From the NCBI GenBank assembly GCA_017548065.1, contig JAFYNQ010000055.1, positions 1 to 54,640 of the forward strand: DNA of 54,640 nt, read 5' to 3'. The notes under the pieces were generated by a model. It worked only from the letters and a program-made list of their open reading frames with translations. It searched no databases and had not been told where the DNA came from. Origin of the DNA: Oscillospiraceae bacterium (lineage in GTDB: Bacteria > Bacillota > Clostridia > Oscillospirales > Oscillospiraceae). This document shows, piece by piece, positions 43,400-51,962 of the stretch (positions are counted from its first letter, which is position 1; each line of letters begins with the position of its first letter). Position numbers and translations under genes: made by a program.

Positions 43400-43558
43400 T
43401 ATAATATAACTGTGTTATTCTTGAAATGCAAGAGAATTATTCTGTGACATGGGGGAAACTGCGGTAAAAACAAGCATCCTTACGGCAAAAAACCACTTTG
43501 TCATGGAAAAAGAATTTCTCTTACATAATAACATAGGGTGACCTTGTAAGAGGCACCC
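43400..43558 (+). promoter_or_regulatory. -10 box and structured leader of the second giant beta-helix gene
   Basis: TATAAT (43400-43405) has no good -35 box. Downstream, nested helices AAGAGAA (43430-43436) / TTCTCTT (43516-43522), ATTCT (43439-43443) / AGAAT (43511-43515) and TGACA (43445-43449) / TGTCA (43499-43503) close a loop of about 50 nt. A second hairpin GGGTG-CCT / AGG-CACCC lies at 43536-43558. The leader of about 190 nt is unusually long for this window. Confidence 0.4.
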
Positions 43559-43603
43559 GAAGTAATCAAACAGAGCGATCTGTTAAAAATAGGAGGAAGG
43601 GTT

Positions 43604-46600
43604 ATGAAAAAAACCATTGCAATCGCATTGCTTACAGTAATCCTTATTGTGGCCTGCGTCGCCTTTGGCGTGTCTGCAGCCCAGGAAGGTGTTTACTGTC
43701 CGCACTGTGATACATATGTCACCGACTGGACAGAGTGGACAGCCTCGGCCAGCGGCAGCCATTCTCATACGGCTGGCGGACACTACTACCTTGCCAAAAA
43801 TTTTACGGGCATGGGTGGCCGTTACGGCATCAATACCGGAACGGAGACAGTGGTGCTTGACCTCCGTGGTCATGCTATTGAATCCACCAACAACCGTTGC
43901 TTCTTTGTCAGCGGTGGTACTTTGGCCATTATAGACTCCGAAGGCAGCGGCACTATGACCGGTGCCCGTGACGGCGACGGCAACCTGTACGTGGCTTCCG
44001 GCGCTACCATTGATATGTATGGCGGTACTGCAAAAACCTCCCGTACCAGCATTTCCTCCACCGGCAGCTGCGGCAGCGTGTTGTACGTGCTGAAGGGCGG
44101 TACATTCAATCTGCATGGCGGCACCCTGGACGGCAGTGCCATCACCACCAGAAACACAATGAGTGGCACAGCTTGCGTTAAGGGCACAATGAATATTTAC
44201 GGCGGCACCATCTCCGGCGGTAATTCCACATACGGTGGTAATGTCTACCTGGATGGCGGCACGCTGAATATGACCGGTGGCACCATCACTGGCGGTCAGG
44301 CTGTGAATGGCGGTAATATCTACACAAAAAATGCCGCAACCGTTACTATCGGCTGCGACACTGCAAGGAATACGGTTGCCATGGTTACCAAGGGCCATGC
44401 AACCACCACCAGTGGTCTAGGCGGCAACCTCTGCGTCAACGGCGGTTCTACTGTGAACCTTTATGGAGGTAAGATCACAGACGGCATCAGTGATGCTCGT
44501 GGTGGCAACATCTCCAACGGTGGCGCAAACACCTATAACATCACCTCCGGCGAGATGACCGGCGGCTCTGCCGGTACAGACGGCGCCAACATGTTTGTAA
44601 ACAACGGTTCTGTTGCCCTGAATATCAGCGGTGGCTATATTGATGGCGGTATGGATATCCGCCTGACACCCAATATCAGCCTTTCCGGCGCTCCCGTGAT
44701 CACCGACAATAAGGGCGGTCTTGTGCTGAATCTGGGTACTACCCATGCAAAGCTGCAACTGGGCGAATTGAAGGACGGCGCAGAGATCTATGTCTCTGCC
44801 TCCGGCGCTTTTACCGATGCGCTGGAAAATGCCGAGAGTTACTTGCAGTATATCAAACCCGGCAATAACGCATTGCAGCTGGCAGCTCAGGACAATAAGC
44901 TGGTGGCAGGTATTGTCTGTCCCCACTGTGACAAGATCGTGGAATGGGTGGCTTGCCCCCTGACCAACGGTGGCGCAGACTATGCCATCCGCGAGGATGC
45001 CCACTACTACCTGACACAGGATCTGACCAAGGTCTCCTCCCAGTTCTATATCGGCGTGAAGGATGAAGCCACACCTGATGTGGTCATTGACCTGCGTGGA
45101 CATAAGGTGCAGTCCACTTCCCGTGCCTTCTACGTGCGTCCCAATGCGAAGCTTTCTGTGGTAGATACCGCAGCCGGCGGTAAGATCACCACCACCCATA
45201 ATAAGACCGGCGGTCTTGCTTACGTGGAAAAGAACGGAAGCATCTCTGTTTACGGCGGCACGTTCTATTCCAACGGAACATCTGCGGAAGCCACATGGTA
45301 CGGCGGTGTGATCTATGCAGAGACCGGCGGCACCGTGAACATTGCAGGCGGTGAACTGTATGGCGCAAAGACCACCCACGGCGGTGTCATCTATGCGGCT
45401 TACCAGAACACCGTGAACATCACCGGCGGCAAGATCTACGGCGGCGAAGTTGCCACCGCAGGTGGCGCAGTCTATATCTACGGTGGCACACTGAATATGT
45501 CCGGCGGCACAGTTACCGGCGGTAGCGCCAACAACGGTGGCAACCTGTATATCAACAAAGCTGTGGCAAATCTCACCGGCGGTACTGTAAGTAACGGTTC
45601 CGGCAGCTACGGCGGCAACATCGGTGTCACGGAGAACGGAAGCTGCCTGAACCTGGGCGCTTGTAACGTTACCGGCGGCTCTGCCACCGGTAGCGGTCTG
45701 GACATCTATCTGTCCGGCACCGGCGCACTGAAGGTGCTGAAGACCTTTGCAGGCAATGCTTCTGTGGGTGTGAATACTGCCCATCTTACAGATAAGAACC
45801 CCGGCGCAGCTCTGAACACAGCGCTTGACAGCGCAGAGGGCTGCTTCCCCGGCATCCTGACTCTGGAATCCATCAGCACAAAGCCCCAGCTTTGCGGCGC
45901 TGACGGTGAGACCGGTTTGTACATTGCCTCTGCCGCGTTGGCGGATGCAAACCTGAATCTGACCTGGTATGCCAACAATAAGTCCGCTGTGGCAAATTAC
46001 GGCAGCGCTGTCTGCCTGCTGCCTGCAGCCGGTGACCTGGAACTGACCGGCGGTAACTACCTGGTAGATGTGGGCGGCAAGACCATTGCCATCACCGGCA
46101 CCGGCAACGTGACCTGCTTTGATAGCAGCAACGATACATTTGAAACCTTCGGCACTGTTACCGTAAACGGCCCTGCGCTGCAAAACCAGGCGCTGACCAA
46201 TGTGGGCGGCAAAGACTATGTGACACTGAATGAAAGCGGAACTTTGAGCTTCCACAGACTGGAAATGGGCATCCACGGTGTGACACTTCGTCCCTCTGTG
46301 GCAGGCTTCTACTATACCGGTCTGTGGCAGATGGATGACTACCTGGCAACAAAGGCCTACGGCTTTGGTGTGGCAGTAAGCACAGCCGGCGCACCCACAG
46401 TGGAACTGATGGCGCAGGATCAGGTGCTTTGGACTGCCTTTAAGGGCGAAGACCTGAAAAACGGCACACCCATCACCGGCGCATTGATCGCCAATGTGCT
46501 GAAGGAGGGCGAGCGCTTTAACGATGTCCGTGGCAGAACCTCGGTGTTCGGCGCTACCTACCTGGCGCTGGCAGACGGCACTGTTTTGTTGAGCGAGGAC

Positions 46601-48955
46601 AGCGTGAACTACAGCCTCTACGATGTAATGCAGGCGCTGGACGAGACAGCCTATGCGCAGAATGCCGACGCACTGAACGCTTTCTACAACACCTGGAAGG
46701 ACGTTCTCTCCGGCTGGCAGCTGCAGAACATCGGCAAGACCCTTTTGGAGAAAAACGGCATCCCCTATATTATGGGTGATGTGCTTTACGAATCCGATTT
46801 TGAAGAAGACACAGTGGGACAGCTTCCTGAAGGCTGGTCCGCAGGTCTTTATGGAGGTACCGGCAATGCCGGTACCTCTTTCGGCTGGACCGGCAGCGGT
46901 GGTACGGCATCTGCGCAGGTGACGGAGTTTGGGGAATATGGTAAGGTCTATCAGGTGCAGTCTTCCAATGCGGATGCCTTCACGGCTATGCCTGCTATTC
47001 ACAGCGCCGATTACTTCTATGAGGCAGAGCTTTATATCATCCGCAAGGGCGGCATCGGTCTTGCCAATAACTTCTATGCACCTACCTACGATGCCACCGG
47101 CGTCATGTTTACCTCCATGTACCCCGGCACCACCAATGCCTGCAAGTATACCTACAAGGGACAGCCGCTCAACAAGAGTACTGAATGGGAAAACAGTGAA
47201 AATCCCACTGTTGGCGAGGTGGTAAAGCTGCAGATATTAAGTGTCAGCGGCAAGAACTACATTTTCAACAACGGCAAGGTAGCAGCGATCTGCGACAGCC
47301 GTGCCGGCGGAAATGGTGTTGACTATCCCGGTTTTTATACCTGCGGCGGCAGCGCTTATGTGCTGAATGTAAAAGTAACCGAGATACTCTCTGCTAAGGT
47401 GGAGGTGGACTCCGCAAAGCTGGGATTGGGTGAAAATACCGCCCTTATGGAACTGAATATCAGCGCTGCCACTGACCAGCCCTTCTACCGTTACTATATG
47501 GCGCAGAAATTTGCATCTGTGAAATTTGGCGCCATCCTTCTGGTGGCAGACACGGATGCTTCTGCTACTTTGGATAAGGCTGTGGCAGGTGCAGAAGAAC
47601 TGATTTTTGACCTGAGCAAGGTCACGGTTACAGAAGAATGCATGCGTTTTACTGCAGCGTTGCCCATTCCTGCAGAAAATTATGAAAAGTGGTACTGTGT
47701 CCGTCCCTTTGTGGAGGCAGACGGTACCCGGATCTACAGCGACGGCGCTGCGTATATGCCGGTGGAGCTGGCAAACAGCGCATATTATAATGCGCCCACC
47801 CAGGAACTGAAGGCGTTGATTAAGAATCAGTTTGGTGCGCTTCCCGGTTTCCGTGCGGAGGAAAATGCCAAGGCGCTGACCTTCACGCTGTTCTCTGATT
47901 TTCATTATAAGGCAGGTATGTATGCCTCCACAATTGCAGACCTGAACACTATTTTGAAGCGTGCAGATGATACAAATTCCGCATTTGTCCTCTCTGCCGG
48001 TGACCTTACCAATGATGCGCTGGGTTCACCCGAACTGTTTAAGGCTTTCCTGAACTATGAGACTGCTGAGGGCAGTATTCTGCCTGCCTATAACATCTAC
48101 GGAAACCACGAGCTGGAAGCAGCCAACACCATGACCTATATGACACCCCGACTGACCAATGACGAAAATGTGTTTTGGGGTACTGCCGACGGCAGCTATG
48201 CCGAGGGCATCGGTTATTATTGCTTTGAGAGTCAGGGCTTCCGTGTGATCTGCCTGGACTCTGAGTATTCCTTTAATCCTTCCACCAACCAGTGGGAGCA
48301 TAACAAGTCCGGCAGCAGCGGCTGGCCTTCCGGCAACACCAAGGGTGGCTCCCTGGGTCCGCAGCAGCTGGCATGGCTGGAAGCTGTGCTGATGGATGCT
48401 GCAAGTAACGATATTCCTTGCGTCGTAGTGGCACACGATGGCTTTACCGGTATGAAATGGGCAAATACGTCCCCCGATTCCGATGCGGTCCGTGCGTTGT
48501 ATGCCAAGGCGAATAAGGCAAACCCCGGTACTGTGCTGATGTCCATCAACGGTCACATCCACACAAATCACCAGGGCTGGAATGATGGTGTATTCTATTT
48601 TGATACCAACACTGTCCGCAATGCATGGTGGCAGGAGACGGCGGTAGACCATTACACTGCAGAGCATACCTTTATGTACGAAGAGTATGACGATGAGGGC
48701 AATCTTATTGATACCTACCTGAAGCCTCTCAGTGAGCTGTCCATGGCAAAGAAGACCTGGTTCAGTGAAGATCCCCTCAGCTGTGTCATCACTGTCAGCA
48801 CGGATGGCATGGTGAAGGTGGACGGAGCCAAGTCCGACTGGGCATACGGCATTGCACCCACAACCACCGCAGACGGTGTTATGTGCGAGATCACCTCCGG
48901 CACCTTCTGGGATTGCGACCGCCTGGGTCACCTGGAAACTTGTGAGCATAACTAA
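43604..48955 (+). CDS. Giant secreted beta-helix protein with calcineurin-type phosphoesterase domain
   Basis: This 1783-residue protein has a signal peptide at 1-25 (GVSA). Caps C32-P-H-C35 and C439-P-H-C442 each introduce a beta-helix block with many GG(N/T)(I/V/L) turns. A connector (about 886-1050; MGIHGVTLRPSVAGFYYTG) is paralogous to that of the protein at 28450. A beta-sandwich of about 200 residues follows (from about 1065, DFEEDTVGQLPEGW). The C-terminal metallophosphoesterase domain has D1432/H1434 (SDFHY), D1467 (GDLTND), N1501/H1502 (GNHE), AHDG, and H1651/H1653 (NGHIH), a complete two-metal site. There is no wall-sorting signal. AGGAGGAAG precedes the ATG. It is probably an extracellular phosphoesterase; the substrate is unknown. 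Confidence 0.85.
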   Translation: MKKTIAIALLTVILIVACVAFGVSAAQEGVYCPHCDTYVTDWTEWTASASGSHSHTAGGHYYLAKNFTGMGGRYGINTGTETVVLDLRGHAIESTNNRCFFVSGGTLAIIDSEGSGTMTGARDGDGNLYVASGATIDMYGGTAKTSRTSISSTGSCGSVLYVLKGGTFNLHGGTLDGSAITTRNTMSGTACVKGTMNIYGGTISGGNSTYGGNVYLDGGTLNMTGGTITGGQAVNGGNIYTKNAATVTIGCDTARNTVAMVTKGHATTTSGLGGNLCVNGGSTVNLYGGKITDGISDARGGNISNGGANTYNITSGEMTGGSAGTDGANMFVNNGSVALNISGGYIDGGMDIRLTPNISLSGAPVITDNKGGLVLNLGTTHAKLQLGELKDGAEIYVSASGAFTDALENAESYLQYIKPGNNALQLAAQDNKLVAGIVCPHCDKIVEWVACPLTNGGADYAIREDAHYYLTQDLTKVSSQFYIGVKDEATPDVVIDLRGHKVQSTSRAFYVRPNAKLSVVDTAAGGKITTTHNKTGGLAYVEKNGSISVYGGTFYSNGTSAEATWYGGVIYAETGGTVNIAGGELYGAKTTHGGVIYAAYQNTVNITGGKIYGGEVATAGGAVYIYGGTLNMSGGTVTGGSANNGGNLYINKAVANLTGGTVSNGSGSYGGNIGVTENGSCLNLGACNVTGGSATGSGLDIYLSGTGALKVLKTFAGNASVGVNTAHLTDKNPGAALNTALDSAEGCFPGILTLESISTKPQLCGADGETGLYIASAALADANLNLTWYANNKSAVANYGSAVCLLPAAGDLELTGGNYLVDVGGKTIAITGTGNVTCFDSSNDTFETFGTVTVNGPALQNQALTNVGGKDYVTLNESGTLSFHRLEMGIHGVTLRPSVAGFYYTGLWQMDDYLATKAYGFGVAVSTAGAPTVELMAQDQVLWTAFKGEDLKNGTPITGALIANVLKEGERFNDVRGRTSVFGATYLALADGTVLLSEDSVNYSLYDVMQALDETAYAQNADALNAFYNTWKDVLSGWQLQNIGKTLLEKNGIPYIMGDVLYESDFEEDTVGQLPEGWSAGLYGGTGNAGTSFGWTGSGGTASAQVTEFGEYGKVYQVQSSNADAFTAMPAIHSADYFYEAELYIIRKGGIGLANNFYAPTYDATGVMFTSMYPGTTNACKYTYKGQPLNKSTEWENSENPTVGEVVKLQILSVSGKNYIFNNGKVAAICDSRAGGNGVDYPGFYTCGGSAYVLNVKVTEILSAKVEVDSAKLGLGENTALMELNISAATDQPFYRYYMAQKFASVKFGAILLVADTDASATLDKAVAGAEELIFDLSKVTVTEECMRFTAALPIPAENYEKWYCVRPFVEADGTRIYSDGAAYMPVELANSAYYNAPTQELKALIKNQFGALPGFRAEENAKALTFTLFSDFHYKAGMYASTIADLNTILKRADDTNSAFVLSAGDLTNDALGSPELFKAFLNYETAEGSILPAYNIYGNHELEAANTMTYMTPRLTNDENVFWGTADGSYAEGIGYYCFESQGFRVICLDSEYSFNPSTNQWEHNKSGSSGWPSGNTKGGSLGPQQLAWLEAVLMDAASNDIPCVVVAHDGFTGMKWANTSPDSDAVRALYAKANKANPGTVLMSINGHIHTNHQGWNDGVFYFDTNTVRNAWWQETAVDHYTAEHTFMYEEYDDEGNLIDTYLKPLSELSMAKKTWFSEDPLSCVITVSTDGMVKVDGAKSDWAYGIAPTTTADGVMCEITSGTFWDCDRLGHLETCEHN

Positions 48956-48957
48956 AT

Positions 48958-48990
48958 AAAAAAGCGTTGTCCGTTGGACAACGCTTTTTT
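48958..48990. terminator. Bidirectional terminator
   Basis: A6-GCGTTGTCC (48958-48972) pairs with GGACAACGC-T6 (48976-48990), loop GTT. It ends both the giant gene and the convergent SIS gene. Confidence 0.93.
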
Positions 48991-48991
48991 A

Positions 48992-49693
48992 TTACAAATG
49001 CTTCACACGACCTAAATACAGATCCTCCAGCACAATGTTGTGGTCTCTGCCGCCTTCCACATTGCCGCTGATATAAATGGGCGGCTTCACGCCCTCGGAC
49101 AGTGCCAGCTTGGCACCTTCAATCAGGCAGGAGTTCAAAATGAAACAGTTGGTGGCGGTGGACAGACCGCCCATAGCCACATCGCCTACGGGAATGCAGG
49201 CATCGCCGTAAGGCACTTTGCAGTCAATGGCAATGTCTACATTTTCGTGAAGCTTACCGCCCCGGTCATAATAAGAAGAGGAGGAAATACCCACTGTGGG
49301 AATGCCGTGGGCGGTGGCAGTCTGTGCCATTTCCACGGGAACCTGGTTCTTGCCGGAGGCGGAGAAAACGAAAAGCATGTCCTTGTCAGTCAGGGAATAG
49401 CGACGGAACACCTCCTGGGCAATGCCGGACATCTTCTCCATGCGGCTGGATTTGGCGGCGCCGTTGTGCAGCATCAGGTCGGTGTCCAGCATGGGGGAGA
49501 CGTTGGCAAGTCCGCCGGCACGGTAGAATGCATCCAGCCCCGGCAGATGGGAGTGACCGCAACCAAAGGTGTAAACAAGACCGCCCTTTTTTATGGTATC
49601 AGCCACCAGACGGGAAGCCTGGGCAAGCTTCTGTGCTTCTTCTGCTTCGATCCGCTGCAGAACGGAAATGATCTCCTGTAAGTACTGACTCAT
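48992..49693 (-). CDS. SIS-domain sugar-phosphate-binding protein
   Basis: This 233-residue cytoplasmic protein starts at 49693 after AGGAGGT. The SIS (sugar isomerase) fold shows FGCGHSHLPGLDAFYRAGG and FVFSASGKNQVPVEMAQTA, the second being the phosphosugar-binding SxSGxN-type loop, and IPTVGISSS. It is similar to UPF0309-type SIS proteins found beside amino-sugar genes. It is divergent from a kinase-like gene, so a shared pathway for an amino sugar or sugar phosphate is likely. Whether it is an isomerase, etherase or deaminase is not resolved. Confidence 0.87.
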   Translation of the reverse strand: MSQYLQEIISVLQRIEAEEAQKLAQASRLVADTIKKGGLVYTFGCGHSHLPGLDAFYRAGGLANVSPMLDTDLMLHNGAAKSSRMEKMSGIAQEVFRRYSLTDKDMLFVFSASGKNQVPVEMAQTATAHGIPTVGISSSSYYDRGGKLHENVDIAIDCKVPYGDACIPVGDVAMGGLSTATNCFILNSCLIEGAKLALSEGVKPPIYISGNVEGGRDHNIVLEDLYLGRVKHL

Positions 49694-49718
49694 AAGAATT
49701 ACCTCCTGTTTTTTTATG

Positions 49719-49747
49719 AGTATAACACAAAAGACAGCCGTTTTCAA
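49719..49747 (-). promoter_or_regulatory. Putative promoter of the SIS gene
   Basis: On the minus strand, TTGAAA (49747-49742) and TATACT (49724-49719) are separated by 17 bp, 26 bp before the start. Confidence 0.65.
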
Positions 49748-49758
49748 CGGAAAATCGG

Positions 49759-49787
49759 TTGACCCCGGGAGAAAAACGTGGTATAAT
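49759..49787 (+). promoter_or_regulatory. Putative promoter of the ASKHA kinase-like gene
   Basis: TTGACC (49759-49764) and TATAAT (49782-49787) are separated by 17 bp, 35 bp before the ATG. Confidence 0.7.
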
Positions 49788-49822
49788 GCAAGCAAATTTT
49801 TGTTCCCAAGGAGGCAAAGTTC

Positions 49823-51202
49823 ATGAATCATCTTGGCGTTGAATTGAATGTTAAGAACAGCCCCGTGCTGGATGCGGGTTTTATGCCCATCGGCCTTTTC
49901 AATAAGGCATACCTGGCAGGCGCGAAGAAGCCCGTTGCCTTTGCGGTGGAGCGTTCCTGCGGTCAGATGGCTGTGACCCGTACCTTTATCCACGGCACAG
50001 AGGAAATGGCAGAGGCAGATGCTTACTATGCAAACCGCCTGGTGAAGCAGCTTCTGTGGATGCAGGGCGGATTTAAGGTCTATGTCAGCGGTGACGAGAA
50101 GATCTATGAGAGCCTGAAGGCAGCTTATGCCACCGGCGGCTCCCGTGGCTTTGATGCTGATTTTATGGCAAGTGTTTATGAGAAGCCCTTTGAGGTGGTG
50201 CTGGTTGACCAGGTGCCCGAAGAGAAGGGCGCTTCCCAGGCTGTAGGTCGCCATTTGGGTGGCTGCCGCATCGGCTTTGATGCCGGCGGTAGTGACCGTA
50301 AGGTCTCCGCTGTCATTGACGGCGAGCCGGTGTTCTCCGAGGAAGTGGTTTGGTTCCCCAAGACCACCGAGGATCCCGACTACCACTATAATGGCATCGT
50401 GGCAGCCTTGAAGGCAGCAGCGGAAAAAATGCCTCGTGTGGATGCTGTGGGTGTTTCCTCTGCAGGTATTTATATTGATAACCGTACCATGGTGGCATCC
50501 TTGTTCCTGAAGGTGCCCAAAGATCAGTTTGAGGCAAAGGTGAAGGATATTTATATCCGTGCTGTGAAAGATACCTTCGGCCCCAATGTTCCCCTGGTGG
50601 TATGCAATGACGGCGACGTTACCGCACTGGCAGGCGCTATGGGTCTGGGTGAAAATGAGGTGCTGGGCATTGCTATGGGTACCAGTGAAGCTGTGGGCTT
50701 TGTGGATGACCAGGGCAATATCACCGGCTGGCTCAATGAGCTTGCATTCATGCCCGTGGATGCAAATCCCGAGGCGATGGAGGACGAGTGGTCCGGCGAC
50801 ATCGGCTGCGGTGTAAAGTATTTCTCCCAGGACGGCGTGATCAAGCTGGCACCCCGTGCCGGTATTGAACTGGACGAGAGCCTTTCTCCTGCCGAAAAAC
50901 TGAAGGTAGTACAGAAGTTGATGGAAGAGGGCAGCGAGGCTGCTGCCAAGGTCTATGAATCCATCGGTACTTACCTGGGTCATACCCTGGCTTACTACTA
51001 CGAGCTGTACCACTGCAAGCATGTGCTGCTGCTGGGTCGTGTCATGTCCGGCAAGGGCGGTGACCTGATCCTGGAGGAGGCAAAGCGTGTGCTGGCTGAC
51101 GAATATCCCCAGTACAACGGCAAGCTGCTGCCTGCGCTGCCCGATGAAAAGTCCCGCCGTGTAGGTCAGTCCGTAGCCGCCGCTTCTCTGCCTGAACTTT
51201 AA
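49823..51202 (+). CDS. Sugar kinase-like protein of the ASKHA superfamily (ROK/BadF type)
   Basis: This 459-residue cytoplasmic protein has an N-terminal extension of about 145 residues, then a phosphate-binding loop GFDAGGSDRKVSAVIDG (about 153-169). VGVSSAGIYIDN, VCNDGDVTALAGA, IAMGTSEAVGF and LLLGRVMSGKGGD fit the ASKHA ATPase fold of glucokinase/GlcNAc-kinase-like proteins. It likely phosphorylates a hexose or amino sugar that the divergent SIS protein then handles. AAGGAGG precedes the ATG. BadF/BadG-type ATPase is an alternative label. Confidence 0.82.
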   Translation: MNHLGVELNVKNSPVLDAGFMPIGLFNKAYLAGAKKPVAFAVERSCGQMAVTRTFIHGTEEMAEADAYYANRLVKQLLWMQGGFKVYVSGDEKIYESLKAAYATGGSRGFDADFMASVYEKPFEVVLVDQVPEEKGASQAVGRHLGGCRIGFDAGGSDRKVSAVIDGEPVFSEEVVWFPKTTEDPDYHYNGIVAALKAAAEKMPRVDAVGVSSAGIYIDNRTMVASLFLKVPKDQFEAKVKDIYIRAVKDTFGPNVPLVVCNDGDVTALAGAMGLGENEVLGIAMGTSEAVGFVDDQGNITGWLNELAFMPVDANPEAMEDEWSGDIGCGVKYFSQDGVIKLAPRAGIELDESLSPAEKLKVVQKLMEEGSEAAAKVYESIGTYLGHTLAYYYELYHCKHVLLLGRVMSGKGGDLILEEAKRVLADEYPQYNGKLLPALPDEKSRRVGQSVAAASLPEL

Positions 51203-51208
51203 ATACAT

Positions 51209-51242
51209 AAAAGGGTGTTGCAATAGCTTGCAACACCCTTTT
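51209..51242. terminator. Bidirectional terminator
   Basis: A perfect 15-bp stem (51209-51223 with 51228-51242) has loop TAGC and A and T runs at its ends. It serves the kinase gene and the convergent TetR gene. Confidence 0.93.
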
Positions 51243-51248
51243 GTTGGT

Positions 51249-51800
51249 TTAAACAGATAGGAAAAAGTAATTTGCGATTTCCTCCGGGGACTCTTTCGTG
51301 CCGTTTTCAATCCACCAGCGCAGGGTTTGCACAAAGGTAGCGGCAATGTGATCAATCCAAAAATCCTCCGGCAGCTCCGGGGCTTTCCGATGGGAAAAAA
51401 CCGAAAGCTGACTCTGTGCCAGTCGTGCCAGCTCTTTTTTAAAATACTCCAGAAACAAGCCGTTGCTTTGGCAGGACAGCAGATCCAGAATGTGGTTGTC
51501 ATTATGCTGCAGATGCCGAAACAGATGGGTAAAAACCGTGGCGGTATTGTCGCAGTCAAAAATATGGGTGTGGGCGTTGTGGTCACCACGGTCGGCTTCA
51601 AAGATGTGGTCAAAAAGCTCCTGGCACAGCGCCTTTAAAAGATACTCCTTCGTTTCAAAATGGGCATAAAAGGTGGCTCTGCCGATATCCGCAGCGGCGA
51701 TGATCTGCCCCACGGTGATTTTGTCGTAGGTACTTTTGGAAAGCAACCCGATGAATGCATCAAAAATGGCATTTCTTGTTTTTCTTTGCCGTCTGTCCAT
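51249..51800 (-). CDS. TetR-family transcriptional regulator
   Basis: This 183-residue protein starts at 51800 after GGAGG; an in-frame extension to 51851 crosses the likely -10 box. The N-terminal helix-turn-helix (TRNAIFDAFIGLLSK, YDKITVGQIIAAADIGRATF) and YAHFETKEYLL are characteristic of the family. The C-terminal ligand domain is of the DhaS/YsiA-like group with C-terminal W-x-x-E pattern, and the ligand is unknown. It is divergent from the CDF exporter, with repeated operator-like sequences between, so it probably represses itself and the exporter. Confidence 0.9.
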   Translation of the reverse strand: MDRRQRKTRNAIFDAFIGLLSKSTYDKITVGQIIAAADIGRATFYAHFETKEYLLKALCQELFDHIFEADRGDHNAHTHIFDCDNTATVFTHLFRHLQHNDNHILDLLSCQSNGLFLEYFKKELARLAQSQLSVFSHRKAPELPEDFWIDHIAATFVQTLRWWIENGTKESPEEIANYFFLSV

Positions 51801-51833
51801 GGTAACCTCCGTACATTTTTTGAAATTTGTTCC

Positions 51834-51931
51834 GTATTGTACATCGGACATATCTTGGCTGTTGCCTGTGATAACCTTCCGTTATAAAATAATGCTGAAC
51901 AAGATGTATGGTATTGTACATAGTATACATC
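51834..51931. promoter_or_regulatory. Operator region between tetR and the CDF exporter
   Basis: GTATTGTACAT occurs twice (51834-51844 and 51911-51921). The first copy contains the likely -10 box of tetR (TACAAT on the minus strand, 51842-51837). The second lies inside the inverted repeat GATGTAT (51903-51909) / ATACATC (51925-51931), downstream of the exporter promoter, as expected of a repressor site. Confidence 0.6.
51862..51890 (+). promoter_or_regulatory. Putative promoter of the CDF exporter gene
   Basis: TTGCCT (51862-51867) and TAAAAT (51885-51890) are separated by 17 bp, 72 bp before the ATG. The second operator copy lies in the early transcribed region. Confidence 0.45.
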
Positions 51932-51962
51932 AATATGGCTTTTGCGTCAATCAGGAGGTCTT

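Noticed and set aside
44417-47002. Long minus-strand open frame opposite the second giant protein
   Set aside because: It is an antisense shadow of glycine-rich beta-helix codons, with no start signal or motif.
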